Source: Varroa destructor
Taxonomy: Eukaryota > Arthropoda > Arachnida > Mesostigmata > Varroidae
Length of the DNA stretch: 64,000 bases
NCBI RefSeq assembly: GCF_002443255.2
Contig: NW_019211457.1
Location: forward strand, 36,214,105 to 36,278,104
Direction: 5' to 3'
The notes under the pieces: generated by a model
What the model was told of the DNA's origin: nothing
Databases searched by the model: none
What the model saw: only the letters and a program-made list of their open reading frames with translations
Position numbers and translations under genes: made by a program
In this document: positions 48,471-61,701 of the stretch, piece by piece
How positions within the stretch are numbered: the first letter of the stretch is position 1
Layout of the letters: each line of letters begins with the position of its first letter

Positions 48471-51400
48471 ACTTCACTTGTTCAAGCGGTATTTCTTTGT
48501 CTCGAGGAATTGCTACCGCTTTCACGATCTTTTTTTGTCGCTCTGGAAGTAGAAACAGGCTTTGGCTTTGACTCACATTACACATAAAAGTATTCTGTTC
48601 ATCTATTTTTGTGTAAGTACAGCAGTCAGGCTACTAGGAAATATGGCTGTGTCCGCATTGCAAATCTAGCATGCGCAGTAAGCGCAGAACCTGCACCGTA
48701 AGGGAAGACAAAATTAAACTTGCATACTGGCCAGGTAACGCGGTAGAGTTGTAGCAAAATTATTTGCTAGCTCTGAAAGCGATTGACAAGAACGTAATGG
48801 AGCTCTTTCGTATACAGGGTCGTCTTCTTCTAGTCACATGTTAAAATAATGTTTAAATTATGGCGCGAATTTTACACATATTAGAAGAGCCCAAATATTT
48901 GGGTCGTCCATTGCCTTCGGAGAGAAAAGTAGTCATTTAGTACCTTCCGTCACCATATGCAGCGAAATACGATTACTAACTCTGTACGTACGTATCTGTA
49001 TATTGGCGTAGCTACGATCATCAAACGGTGTTGATACATAACCACAATGATAGTAACAATTTATAAAAATAAAAGGCGCCATCTAGTTATCACCAAGGCG
49101 TCATATCGGTAGTTTGACACTGATAAAAAAAAAACAGGATTTAATTTTTCCGTAAGAATATACATATATCATATGCAGCTAAACCTAAACACAATTGTAG
49201 GTGGCCGTCCGAATTTGACTCGTAGCTTTAGGGCTTAAAGAAGCAGATGCTTAAAATTTATTTCCTACTTCATCATGGCTGCTGCTGCTGCCGCCGCCAC
49301 GGAAATAGAACGCTCGGTTAGGTAATCTGTTCGGTGTAAGATTGAGCAAGTGTGGACGATTTGCTATATTACTTGTCATTCTCCCTGCTCCTTTGAACTA
49401 CTTATTTTTCTAATGTTTAGAAGGAAGATAACTAGATAGACAATACAAACGTATGGGAGGGACATCCATTCATTTTATGCATTAGAGTCTAATGCCACTT
49501 CGATAATGCTCTGTCGTATTGCTGAATTTGGCTCTTTGTCTACGGTGAAGTTCATACACTTCAGCGATATTATGGAGCTTTCTATTATAGTTTATGGGTT
49601 CTCGATTCCCGAATTTAAAATAGTATGCTTCGAAAGCGGAATTAATATTTTGAATAAGGCCGCGGATACACCTATGTGAGTCTACTAGATGTGGAACAAT
49701 AGCCACTAACTAAGCGTGCTTTTTTCTTATATTCATATTGCTTCTATTTTTTTTTTTTTTAGAATATCGTCCACCATTTTTATCGTCTGCTCGATCAAAA
49801 GCTCTTTTAGCACACACACATATATGATTCAACGCCAGTCAAGCCGTACGCTTTACGGTTGCCACATCTTGCAGATCTGGAAGATCAATACGCTATCTGC
49901 ACACAATGCTTTTCGGAGTCTTTAATCTCTAGAATATTTGAACTCTCTTTGAAAAAGCCATCTATAGACCTTGCTTCTCTGAGGTTTATACGATTGGTTA
50001 TTCTAGGAACACTTATTACTATGTTGTTGATCTCTACTGCTAGCAAAACGCACCACTGAATTCACTCAATTTTGTCTATACCAGAGGAAAGCGAGCATTT
50101 TCTATTAAAAGCTATTAGCTAAAGCATTTATCTCTGTGCGGCCCGCTTGCTATCTGGCTAGTTATCTTCTCTATCATAATCTACTTGGCGTCCCATAGGC
50201 TTTCTTATTTGAGTCGGCTTGTGTGGTCTACTGTATACGTGGGTTTAGGATAAGACTAGCCCTATAAATTTTCGCTTCCATCTGAACGGCCTACGTTTTC
50301 TACTCATCTTCGATTATTCTGCAAGATCAAGACAATGAAAATATTCCAGTCAAACGAATCTTCAGTTTAGCTAGATAGAGCAATGGCAAACTAGTCCATA
50401 AACAAGAATGAATGACTACTTTAAATAAATTGGCACCCCTTCCGATCGCCTCGAGCCATTACAATCTACACTACTAGGCGCGCAACTACTCGACTCCAGA
50501 AGTAGTACACAGTTAATGATCGACAACACGGGTATGCCATCGGGCGTTGGGATAGCGTGTGCAATGTTGGTCTATCGTGGTAGATAGGTGAGTGTGGAGG
50601 AGCTTTGAACGAGTGCTACCAACCGAACGGAAGTGAAGCTTAATTTCCATCGGATACTGTCTTACTGCACCTGTTGGTCTCTTTCTTAACAGTTGAGCCC
50701 CCATCGCAGCGAATAGATTTCGATGCCAAAGCAATCCTGTCAAGTTCGACCGTCCTCCTTAGCATAGCGCTAGCCTCCAATGCAGACTACCTATAGAATC
50801 GCTGAATGCAATACGGATCATACTTGATTAAATTAGAGGCCTACACAGATTTACGATCCTGTAAAATCCAAAATAATTTATAAATTTATTTATATGTACA
50901 CATATAAACTCTACTCCACAATCTAAATTCGAATATATTCAGCAAACATTTTTTAAGATCAATGTCCGCTGTTTTATCTGCTCAGATTGATTCCTAGTTT
51001 TTAACTTTTCGCAATAAATGATTTTCTATCCGTTGGAATTTTTCATCTCACTGGAACAATGATAACAGATCTACAAGTACAGGAAACTATTAAATTATCA
51101 CCGCAGCCCACCAGTTAGGTATCACTGCGGCCAACTTTCAAGTATAGATCCTACTATAAATTTATTGCCTTATGTACAGCTGTTGAGAGCAGTAAGTATC
51201 TAATATCCAGCCTCGTTTACCCAAACACAAAAAAAAATATTCATTAGTCTGTCGATCGGGGGTCCATTGCGTACTGCGTACACCGCGAGAAACGCTATGT
51301 CACGCGAGACGAATATAGAAATGGGGATATGACGTTGTTCTTTACCCTGTGTCCTTTACGGTATGTTGTGCGTCAAGCAGCTTCGATAAACATAATGGAC

Positions 51401-51705
51401 GTAGCAGTACCCACTTTACAATGGGTGAAAATGCCAAAAATGCACCTTAGAGACAAAGATACTGAAGCCTGTTCAAGCTTAGTGCGACCGTCTTCAACCT
51501 ACATATATATATATATATATATATACTGAACGGACCGACAGCCTTCTTCTGCGCCTATTTTGTCATTGATTGATATCATTTTATGTGTTTATATTATACC
51601 GAGTATAAAGTAGACGATACGATGTTATTTCATTAAGATTACGCTGCCACACCTAACTCGTAATCCCTTTGCAGTCATTTCACCAACTTATTCTAATATG
51701 TGCGT
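48471..51705. other. Unassigned stretch
   Basis: AT-rich, no gene supported. Contains a T-run at about 49747-49760, a CTG/GCC-rich patch near 49275-49300, and an AT microsatellite at 51503-51525 (listed). Confidence 0.5.
51503..51525. repeat. (AT)n microsatellite
   Basis: About eleven AT units. Confidence 0.95.
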
Positions 51706-53960
51706 ATTAACTCTGAATTTGTCTCCCTCATAGAATGTTGGCTTTTGGTACATTTCTGTAACGTAATTACGGGGCCTTCTTAATGTTGGCCGATTCACTG
51801 TTTCCGCATCGCATGTAAATAGACTCGGCCGTTGGTAGACCTTTAAGAAGCGAACGTAAGCTACGTTGGCCTTTGGCCGATTTTTAATATGCGTTGCTAT
51901 TGAGTCCGCCAGCATATTGATTCTGTCCCGGAGACGTTACTACAGCTCGAAGGTTTTTATCATTTATCTTTTCATAGTAGATAACGCACATTAAACTAAG
52001 TGAAGATATGATAAACGTTTTATAACTATTTCACCTGTTTCTTAGCATTTTTTAACCCTATGTGATTTTTTTTTTTTTTGTTACTAAATAGTTACATATT
52101 TTACATTGAATAGCGGTGCAGACTTTGATTCTGTTTCCGTGGCGTCACAAAAAACTTAGATTTTTTACTATATTATCTTGACTGTTTTTTCTCAAAATGG
52201 GTTAGAAAATACTAACTTTAGGTTTGCAGCTTCAAATTTTTTATTCAAATTTATTAGAAATTCGCTCAAACAATCACGCAGAACGCATTTCATTAGACCA
52301 ATCAGACCTTCGGAATTTTCACTTAAAAATATCACTTCTAAGTGGAGGTGTATACATTGAATTTCTGTTCAGCTCGTCGAGATCTATCAATTGGCGTCAA
52401 GAAAAAAAAAACCCGTTGCATAAAACATCATGTTAAGTTTTCACCGTTCAAACGGAATTTTTTACACCTCAAAAAATTAGATTTGTTATACGAGTGTGCA
52501 TTGTATTTCGATTGCTTTCCATCGAAAGCCTTCGATTGGTCCCAAAAAGCACCCCACCTTTATAGAGTTTCATATAAAAAAGTTCTTATTGAAATTAAAC
52601 TTAGGCTATTACATTCAATTGTTTATCCTGTTTACGACGAAATTTTAGTTGGAAGGAGAAAATCTATTTTTATTCAGCTCGTCAGGACTTATTGATTGTT
52701 GGTGTCTAACGAATCGTACCGTAGAACGTATTCTCGATACTTTTGTGTATTTCTCCAAAAGCCTTTGAAAAAATGCTTGCAAAACACATCCAACTAGAAT
52801 ATTTGTCATATCCATCGTAGAGCTTTCCAGTTGACACTTATCAGATTCTCTCTAAGTACTCAAAAGTAGCTTTTTTACTATACTATCATGTGGATAAGGT
52901 GGCTCCCTGAATTTATTTTTAACAGTTCTCATGCCTACCCTTACCTAAAATATCCATCTTACATATAGGGACGTATATCGCATTTTTTGTTTTAGATACA
53001 TTTTTGAGACCTATCGATTCTTATCCAAAAAAACCTCTTACATAGAACGCCATGTAAGTGTTTTTACCCTTCAGAGTAAAATTCCAACCTGAAACAGCAT
53101 CTTGATTCAGCGTAAAGACCTCGTCGGCTACCATACCAAAATTTTTCAACAAAGCTCCCCCAAAAGATAGTCCACAACATTCAGTCTTTCTCAACAACTT
53201 TCTCATAGACATATATAAGGGACTCCTGCAAAAAAACTTCAAAAAATAAATAAAGGTCAATGAGTCCAAATTAACATTAGGCTCTATATAGTAGATAGAC
53301 TCCTATAGATAGATTAAACAATCTGTGGGTTATGTAGCAAAAAGACTAAGCAAGCCAGCTCTAAATTTGTCTTTCTCATGATATGTTGTTTTTTGGTCGC
53401 TTTATACAATGCAATTACGGGGCTTTGTCAGTACTTACTGATTAACTGATTTCTGAACGCATCTGAGCAGGGTCGACGATCGGCCGACCTCTAAGAGATG
53501 TACGTGAATAAAGTCGGTCTTCGATCGACTTTTAACAGATATTGCCATCGATAGAGTCGGCTGACCTTAAGACGTCGCCGAGGATTAAGAATCTGATATT
53601 CCTCTTTATAAGACTTAATTAGACTTTGTTCTTGACCTTGGACATCACCAAAACTTGAGGTTTTTAAATTTTCCTTCTTTAATAACAAGTAGTTATATCA
53701 TTAAACGAAGATCCAATAAACATTTCATAATGATTGTCACGTTTTAATTCATGTATCAATTCTGTTCCTGCGACGTCACCAGGACTAAAAGGTTTTTACC
53801 TTTTTTTTTCTTTCGTTATCAAATAGTTGCATACATTAAATTGATTGAAAACACGAATATATGAAATGTACATCGATTAGTACATTCATTGTTTTTGGCA
53901 GTATTTAAAAACTTCTTATCTTTCGTTAATTTTTTTTTGATAGTAGATATTTACATCCCT
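51706..53960. repeat. Cluster of diverged internal repeats
   Basis: At least three repeat types recur. Type A: about 220 bp at 51711-51935 and 53361-53580, sharing TTTGTCT...CTCAT, AATTACGGGGC and a GAGTC-GC...GACG end. Type B: about 80 bp with TTCTG...GCGTCAC-then-AGGTTTTT and TAGTTACATA-like motifs, near 52066-52172, 53620-53700, 53751-53837 and more weakly 53881-53955. Type C: a CAGCTCGTC / CCAAAAAAACC...CATAGAACGCCATGTAAG-like block near 52366-52470, 52671-52740 and 53006-53092. Copies are clearly diverged. The A-then-B order recurs, which suggests duplication of a larger unit. No coding capacity is recognised, and no terminal repeats are clear. Confidence 0.65.
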
Positions 53961-56900
53961 TTCCTAAAACCGGAATTTTTCTTTGAACGTATGTTAGAGA
54001 TTTTTTTCACGAAAGTCAACTTTACATTTGCCGCTTCAACTTTCTAGTTGCCATTTATCAGGAATTGGCAAACACGGGGTTCTCGTGGTAAGTAGATAGA
54101 CATTTCATATGGATAGGTAGATATATATAGCGTAAAGCACCCAAATGAGGACAAACTTTGGTAAGCCATTCGTTAGAACGGACATACGTTAATCTAGTGT
54201 TGTTCATGCTGGGCGAACCCATGCCAAAGTAAAATACTTCCTTTTTTACTTCGCAATCGAGTGTTTACGTTATTGCCGAAACGTAATTTAAAATATAAAT
54301 AAATATTTGCTTCAATTTATTAGAAACAACTTAAAAATGGCTAAGACCTTTTTTGACAAGTTAATATATGAGCAAAGGGTCAAGATAGTTGATGAACACT
54401 GAGTTAACGATCGCATATTGTTGGTTTTGTAACTAGGACAGGGGCGAAGAAGACACACAAAGCTCACAGAAAAGCCAACTCGATCAGACTAATATGGGCA
54501 ACGTGACCTTTCACTCATCCACACACCCGAAGACCAACAATTCCCTCACCTTTTTTTCCTCTATTTTATTCTAGCACATATTCGCTGTGGTATCTGACCT
54601 AAAGGGCACCGACCGCAGCCGGCGAACGCTATCATAACTGACTTCAACGGCATCGATTTTAATTAAATTTCGCTGATACGCCTATATAAGCATTTTGTCT
54701 GCACCGCATATAACCATTTGATTGGCGACCGTATCTGTAACGCAATTGCCTGCACCCTTCTAGAAATTACATTGCATACGTTTTTAGGACACTATATGGA
54801 TCAAACTGTAAATAGAATTGAATAAACCGAAATCTCAAAGATGACATTCTATAAAAAGTAAATCTGTTTAGATAAAATGAATATATCATTCAGGCCTATC
54901 TATGTGGCCGTTATTGCAGATATCAGGAAAATGATGAATAGGTGTCATTATCCTGCTTTTTTCTTGATAGATGTCCTTTAAGAGTAGTAAGTTGGACCAG
55001 ACATTTCTGCTCGATTATTTGTTCCATGACTAGAGCTCTTCATGTCCGTTGTCGGCCGTTCATGCAGGTCGTCTTAGCTAACGCCCTTCCATATTAGTCC
55101 CCGAATGTCTTACAAGTCGCATCCTTGATGTCTTCATTTTCTCTACGCCATTTGGGAGCCGTTTCCCCTTCATGCACGAGGTGAACAACTGCCATTGGTC
55201 TTCTGTGCGGAGTCTTTTTTCCTTGTCTCTTTCCGTATTGCCCAAAACGGGGGAAAATTATGAGGTTTTTTACAGATGCTTCAGGCCGCTATAGTGTTCT
55301 TCAAACCCGTAACTGTTTGCAAATCTACGTGCATCAGTGGGTAGATAGTTGGTACCCTGCCCACATGCTTAGCTTCTACTACTATATTGTTTTATGTACA
55401 TTGGCTACAACAGAACTTTAAAGCCACCGAGATTGTGCTACCCTTAACCCCGGTTGATCTGGGGGTTGACACAGGCGGCGCCAAGCGCAGTAGCAAGAAA
55501 GGTATCACATTTGTAAAGGTCCTTCGTTCCGGCTTTACGAGAGGACATCCCGAGTCCAAAGACCTTTTTTGTGGGTCATTGTCTTTGCAATGAGTGTATG
55601 TTTGCGCTTAGCCTTATTATCCTTAGGGGCATTTCTTGGGCGGTCAGCTCACTTTACCGTCTACTGGTTGTGCGACCGTCAATTTATTTTTGTCCTGCTT
55701 TACAGACCCAAGTATGAGGCTTACTTCATGGCGCCGGCTCTTAGCTTATGCGTTACCAGCTCTGGGAGACGAATCATATCCTTACATGCTTGCATTCCAA
55801 ACCATTACCCGTTCTAAATTACCCGCTTTCTGTTTTTCTTCACCGACATGCAACTCATAGATCCTCCTCCCCCCTCCCCCGACAGCTTCAGCAGCTTTCC
55901 GTATTGTGTAGGCCGCTTCCGCTTCAAACTGACCTTCAGAAGACGCCGCAAGTCGGCAACTGCTATTGCCGATGCAAGAACAAATGACAATCAAAAAAAA
56001 GGGGATAGGCGTTTTTACCACAAACCTCTAAAAACAAACTTTAGTTAAATTGTAGCATCAAAGTTTATTCTATCTTTTTAACAATGAGTCCATCCATTAG
56101 CCGGAGGTTGCCGTCATACAAATATATAGGCACCAAGTAAAAAAGGCCAAAACTACGGCTTTGTGTAGAGTCCTATTTTTAAACCGCGTTCAACGGCTTT
56201 GTCGACAGAAACTACCGAAGTAACGGTAGCAGTAGCAGTGGCAGTGCTTGAAGCCATAGTCACAGCGAGCAGTATTTCATGGTTACATGAGTACTTTTTT
56301 GTGGTGGAAGATTCACAAACTAGGCATCGTTTTGGCGAAGTGGTTGAGACGTGGCCAAAATACCCTCATTTTTTTCAATTCTATGTAGTACGCTTCCGGC
56401 GTAGTGTGTTTGGTGTAGGAATCCTTTAGCCCGCATTGCCGACCTACCCGAGAATAGCTTTCCTTGCGCGTAAGTGGTTGCGAGCGGCCATCGCTTAAGT
56501 CGATGCCACCGATAGAAGAATAGACGCTGAAGGGTGAAGGATAGGATAACGGCCCCGACTGGTTGGACCAGGCTTGACTTATACAAAGACTTTACGAGTC
56601 AGGAAACGGAAAGGGAAAAGAGGTGCGAAACAACAGGAGTAGTAACACACACACATACAGAATCCTTGCTAGAAGTAGTATAAGTTACGTTGGTTTTAGG
56701 TTTTCCAACGACAGCGAAATGGAGAACGAGACGGTTATGGGGTGGGCATGTTTAGTCAGCCCAGCCAATGCGACCGTTAGAAGCCAACAGCCATTGGCTC
56801 AGACGTCGAACAACGGATAACAACAGAACGCCTCTGATGGGTAGTTAAGTAAAAGAGGATGATTTGCTGTTAACAGTAGCGCGGAAGTTAACGGAAGAAA

Positions 56901-58127
56901 CGTAAATGCTGACGATAGGTGGTCGAAGCCTACGACGAGGAAATCGAAGAGAATCAAAATATCTATTGATAAGTGCAGCATTATTTTATGATTGGTTGGC
57001 TGTATAATGGAACAACCGAACAGGCATGACCAAATCAAGGCTATCGTAACTAAACTGTACAATGCGTTAAGCCCGTATAACTTGCTGAGTGTCCTACACC
57101 TTTGTGCTCTCGAGCCATAAAAACTCTTCAAGGGCACCTAGTAACACAAAGGAAATAAATGAATTACCGAAAATGTCGTCTACGACTCAGTAGCTGAGAT
57201 AGCGTACGACGAATGAAATGGCGGCTTAGCATGTCCGACCTTCCCTCTGTGACATCAGCGTCTTACGCATGCACGAACACAGACATATACATAATGCCTT
57301 CTCGCTTGGATAGGCACGAAGAACGATGAAACAGACAGGCCCTCTTTTAACACAGCAGTGTCAACCGCAGTCGCAACAAGGGTAATCGTAGGACTCTCTG
57401 GATGCCTATAGAAAATTTACAAGTTATGTAGATAAAATGGGATTAGAAAGCTTGCTAGAAAATTGCAAGGATATGAAAGAGTTGCGGGCGTTGGTCCTAT
57501 GGAGGCTTACCAAGTAACAAACAACTCATATGTCTTAAAAACGGTGCTAAACAGGCGAACTTTGTTCGATAGGTTGGTAGCCAAAAATTCGCAAATCTCA
57601 AACTTGACACGAGTAGAACGGTAAAAACTCTAAACCTGCTCAATCCTCTCTATGAACTGGACGCAGTATTAGCGAAATCCTCGATAGTTCCAGGCAATAA
57701 TGCTTTGATAAGGCCTTTTTCGATTTTCATTTTTAACCGGTTTAGACCTCGGCTCTCAATGCCCTACTGAATAGTTGTAGCAGAAGTATCGGAAACTCCA
57801 ACGTTAGGCAAGATATATATTTGCCATTTAAAAAAAACAGTGTGCTTTGGTGGCCTGATCCGATTATTTGAAGTTAACACTTATGAAGTCAACATCCCAT
57901 TTAAAAAAGCGTACGTTGTAATAAGTGCAAGATAAACGTTATCTGCAAATCCCACTCATAATGCAGTGGACGCTGACCACCCCGCAAGCAAATAAAAAAG
58001 AAATTATACGACTACAATTAGACGTATGAGTTTTACGAAAGCAAACTTGACAATGATTTTCTAAGATTATCCTTCATGACTTTGACTTGGCTTAGTGGTC
58101 TAAAAGCCTAGAAGGCCTTCTTGGTAG
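53961..58127. other. Unassigned stretch with stop-poor block
   Basis: From 55380 to 56050 several overlapping plus-strand frames and a minus-strand frame (55782-56021, Ala/Glu/Gly-rich) are open together, and 56199-56586 is open on both strands. I cannot tell which frame, if any, is coding. A C-rich tract lies at 55863-55881. The rest is AT-rich without gene evidence. Confidence 0.4.
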
Positions 58128-58333
58128 CTGCTCCAGCAAAAACCTTTGGACACCAATTTACGCTAGTCACCTCAAAGAAGGATTCGTTTATAGTAAGCCT
58201 TACTCACTTTTGCCTGTGTCGAGTCATGCAAGCTATATCGACATTCGATCCCAAAGAAGAGGGGGACGTTTCCTCCTTACGCGATTCATTTGACGGCAGA
58301 TGCGTACACAGGACCGGAATCATATCTGACTGA
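58128..58333 (+). CDS. Candidate terminal exon
   Basis: After an acceptor-like GGCCTTCTTGGTAG, a frame entered in phase 1 runs to a TGA at 58331-58333. It encodes about 68 residues: APAKTFGHQFTLVTSKKDSF, a hydrophobic segment with two Cys, then FDPKEEGDVSSLRDSFDGR and a short tail. A GTAAGC at 58191 could instead end a shorter exon. The composition is convincingly protein-like, but no family is recognised, no polyadenylation signal is close, and no ATG heads the frame. Confidence 0.25.
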
Positions 58334-61300
58334 CTCTACCAGCCGGACAGGGTAATCCTAAGGTAGCAGCAGCGTAAGATTACTCTCTGGTAAAGGAGAC
58401 CGCTGAGCCTGAGAAGCCTGATAGAGGGAACGATTCTGGTGGAAAGACTAACGTACCAGAGTTTTACGGAAAGCTCTGATATTCCCTCGTCTCCGTCCAT
58501 GGTGCAGAGGGAAATGGGTGATGGATTAAATGAAAGCCAGAATAGACACACACACACACACATACACAAGTGCGCTGGAAACAAAATGAGAGCAGAGGGT
58601 TCTCCACCCCGTTTTTTCCCTTCACCAAAGCTTCATAATGGCCTCTGATCATGGTCGATACGCTTTGCATATGAAAGACAGCCCTTAGTCCGACGATTGC
58701 CTGAGTTGCGCACGCCTCCTTCTACCACATGTAAGCAGCGTACATTCATACCCGTTTGCGTCAGTACAATAAAGCAGACGAACATCCGAAAGAACTCGAT
58801 CGACAAAAGTGATGCCGATAGCCAGCTTCTGAGTATAAACCGCAGAAGCAGAAGCCGAACTTGCAAACACTAACCGCGACAGCCGAAATCACCAGCCACT
58901 ACCATATGAGCCCCTAATACTACTAGTATTTCAACAGTGGCATAGGGAGGAGCAGTGACGGCTCCCGGACAAATTATTTGTTAGCAAGTCAACGCGACCA
59001 CTCGGGTGAAGGACACTCACTTTACAGAGGGCAGTAGCAATGTTGAAATGACCGTTTGAGATGCCATGGAAACAGACATTGTTTGGGGTAAAACGAACTT
59101 CCGGCACAAAATATGGGAAACGACCAAGAGAGGGACAGAGGGTCTATGCATGCGTATAGTGTAAATCCAAGTAGGAGCAAAGAAAATTTAGATTGTACTA
59201 CTACGTTTAGACATACCAGTGCTAGTAGCAACAAAGGGTAGAGTCGAAAGAGGAAGACCGGAACAGCTTTTCAATATCGAATCGGGAAATGAATTAGTTG
59301 TTGCTGTGCAAACGTAGATAACAGTAAGAAGATGGAGAAAACAAGTGCGAGAAACGCGAGAGGCGGGAAGTAAGAGCAGGATTTCTAACGGTTGTGCAGA
59401 ATGTGTGCAAGAAAGAGAATGAAATGGAGCTCTTGAGTATTTTGCTTGGAGAAGGTACACTCAATATTTTCTTGTCCACCATAATTTAAAAATTAATTTT
59501 CTGGGCTCGTTTATGGTAACTATAGCTACAGTAATCATCCTGCTTTTTATTCGATACCTAGTTCCATGGAATTCGTCGTTATTATCTGTAACGGCTATGA
59601 AGCTTTAAGAAATGCTGAAACCAACCTCTTCAAAGGCCACATGCAAGTAATCCGCTTCCAAACTTCACGTGATTCTAATCATAGAATTGAGCACAAGATG
59701 AAAGCTAGTGCAGCATATGTCGACTCAGCCGGAAGTTAGTTCGTTCACCTCAACTCCTTCGAACCCCACGTATTCACAATTAAACCACTTTTATGGATGT
59801 TTACGTTATCTGCACTTCTCCTTTTCGGCTGCGTTATCGTTATCTAACTCAATTCGTGTTTCGATCCCTTTAATTCCGATTTTACTTTGTCTCAATACAG
59901 TCATGCTTACAGCGTTAAATATCACCACCCGTTTGTCCTGACTGACGTCCGCAACCCCCACTCTGAGTCCCTCATCCTACAAACATTGCTCATATTTAGT
60001 ACCCTCAAAAACACCGAAAATTAGCTAACAATTCTGTATCATTTTTTTCCCTTCGATAAGACGGCTTAGACCATTTTTTTCTTGCGGTCTGATGATATTC
60101 GGGTTCTTTTTCGATGAGATTTTCTACAAGTCTAAAAACTTAAGCTCTTAAGTAAGCTCGTGTCAACCACCGACTGAATGAAGCGACTATCCTGCTGAGA
60201 CGTTGAACAACTAATAACTTTCCCAGTTCCTTTCTCTCTTCACTGCTATACCTAGGCGTCTATAGCCTGAACAAAAAGCTATGAATGCTAGGAAGATGAG
60301 GAATTACTTTTCCTCTCTCTTCATTTTGTTATTTACTCCACTCGATTTCGTCTTTTGTCTAAAGTTTTCTATTCTTCTACTTTAGGAGAACGTGTAAGAG
60401 ATAAACTAGGATTTGCTTGATGTTAGTCAAGGCGGATAACAGGTGATTTTCGAGGTAAAACGGCGTTAATTAATCGAAGAGAGAATGCATGGGGCCAACT
60501 AGGAACTGATAGAAACACACAGGTCTGCTGGAAACTAGGACAGATAGAGAGAAAAAAATAAAAGCAAAAAAGAGGACGGGGAAAAAGAGTCCTGATCTAA
60601 AACGCCTGCTGTTTCTGTAGTGACTGGTACTTTTCACGGACAGACATGTATACACTCATTAACTGAACCTGAAGACACAATGGGACATAAACTACTAAAT
60701 ACAGCACATGCCTAGTGATCCTTAAGAGTCATTAGCATAGTCGCTTTTAATTATTGAACTATATCGAACTCTAATTCCTTTTTGGTGAATCAAACGAAAC
60801 GCACCGTGTTCTATAATCTGCTGAAGTGGCTCATTGTAAGCTCAACCTGGATTAACAACCATTAGGTTACTAAAAAGAAAAATGTTTTGTGGCAGAGGCG
60901 TTCGGACCACCCAACGTAGTATTCACCCAGAATCGAAATCTTTTTAATTTGCACGTGATGGGCACAATACCTATATATGTCAAAATTTACTAACTTAAAC
61001 TTCGGTGAAGTGAGATGAATTAACTTAAATTTGTTTTGTCGAACCTGAATTTTAATAACATTGTATTTGCGACGATAAGCTTACCCCAACTGATCAGACA
61101 TTCAGTACAACAATGGTTTCATAATGCATTTATTCCGAAGAACTGTGACGGATTGTTGTCCAAAACTAATTCTACGATGATGCATTAGAACCGCAAAAAT
61201 GCTTTCTATTCGAGCAACACTTGCTCCCTATACAGTAACAGAGACGGAAACGCCCAGGATCATTGATACGGTCCGTAACACACAGCCGCGCTACCCACGG

Positions 61301-61365
61301 CAACATACGGCCTACAGCCATCCGTTCCTCTTTGTCAACTGTTCAGGCACGAGGTAAATCGTGGT
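58334..61365. other. Unassigned stretch
   Basis: No gene supported. A CA microsatellite is at 58546-58562. On the minus strand at 59021-59067 an ATG in CCATGG context gives a 15-codon frame ending at AAA|GTGAGT. It is too short to call. T- and C-rich low-complexity DNA is frequent from 59700 to 60560. Confidence 0.4.
58546..58562. repeat. (AC)n microsatellite
   Basis: About eight AC units. Confidence 0.9.
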
Positions 61366-61701
61366 TTAGGAACGCTGGACGGCTGTCAAACCGTCCAGCG
61401 TTCGCTGCACTGAGCTTGTGTGATTATCCCCAATATTGTCGACCCGTCGTTGTGACTCTGCGACGCTTTCTCTACTTGGTTGAACCGGAACTTTTGCTTC
61501 TACTACCTTCTCTGACACGTCCATACATGCACCTCGACACTGACTGGAACCGTCGACTTGGGAAGCGCTCATTTCGGGAGGAATTTTTTCTACACTCAAA
61601 AGCATTACCACGAGCATTAGTCCTGCGGCTTGGCCAATTACTTTGCCTACCAAGCTGAACAGTCTCTCGGCTTCGATGATTCGCTCTCTTTTCTCTTCCA
61701 C
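61366..61701 (-). CDS. Candidate coding exon with a membrane segment
   Basis: A minus-strand frame stays open for about 112 codons to a TAA at 61368-61366. It has a charged head (EEKRERIIEAERLF) and a likely membrane segment, SLVGKVIGQAAGLMLVVMLL. A polar stretch with two Cys, a Val/Lys/Glu stretch and an Arg/Ser/Thr/Gln-rich tail follow. No ATG stands at its head, so it would be a terminal or internal exon; an in-frame Met lies within the membrane segment. Possible donors (GAGAAG|GTAGTA) occur midway. The plus strand is also open but reads less like protein. The last codons overlap the perfect stem-loop at 61370-61403. Family unknown. Confidence 0.33.
   Translation of the reverse strand: MEEKRERIIEAERLFSLVGKVIGQAAGLMLVVMLLSVEKIPPEMSASQVDGSSQCRGACMDVSEKVVEAKVPVQPSRESVAESQRRVDNIGDNHTSSVQRTLDGLTAVQRS
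61370..61403. repeat. Perfect 13-bp inverted repeat (stem-loop)
   Basis: GAACGCTGGACGG and its exact complement flank an 8-base spacer. GC-rich and strong as a hairpin. It lies at the 3' end of the minus-strand candidate frame, overlapping its last codons. Confidence 0.9.

Noticed and set aside
59021..59067. Fifteen-codon minus-strand exon with CCATGG start and GTGAGT donor
   Set aside because: Too short, surrounded by low-complexity DNA, and only one splice signal.
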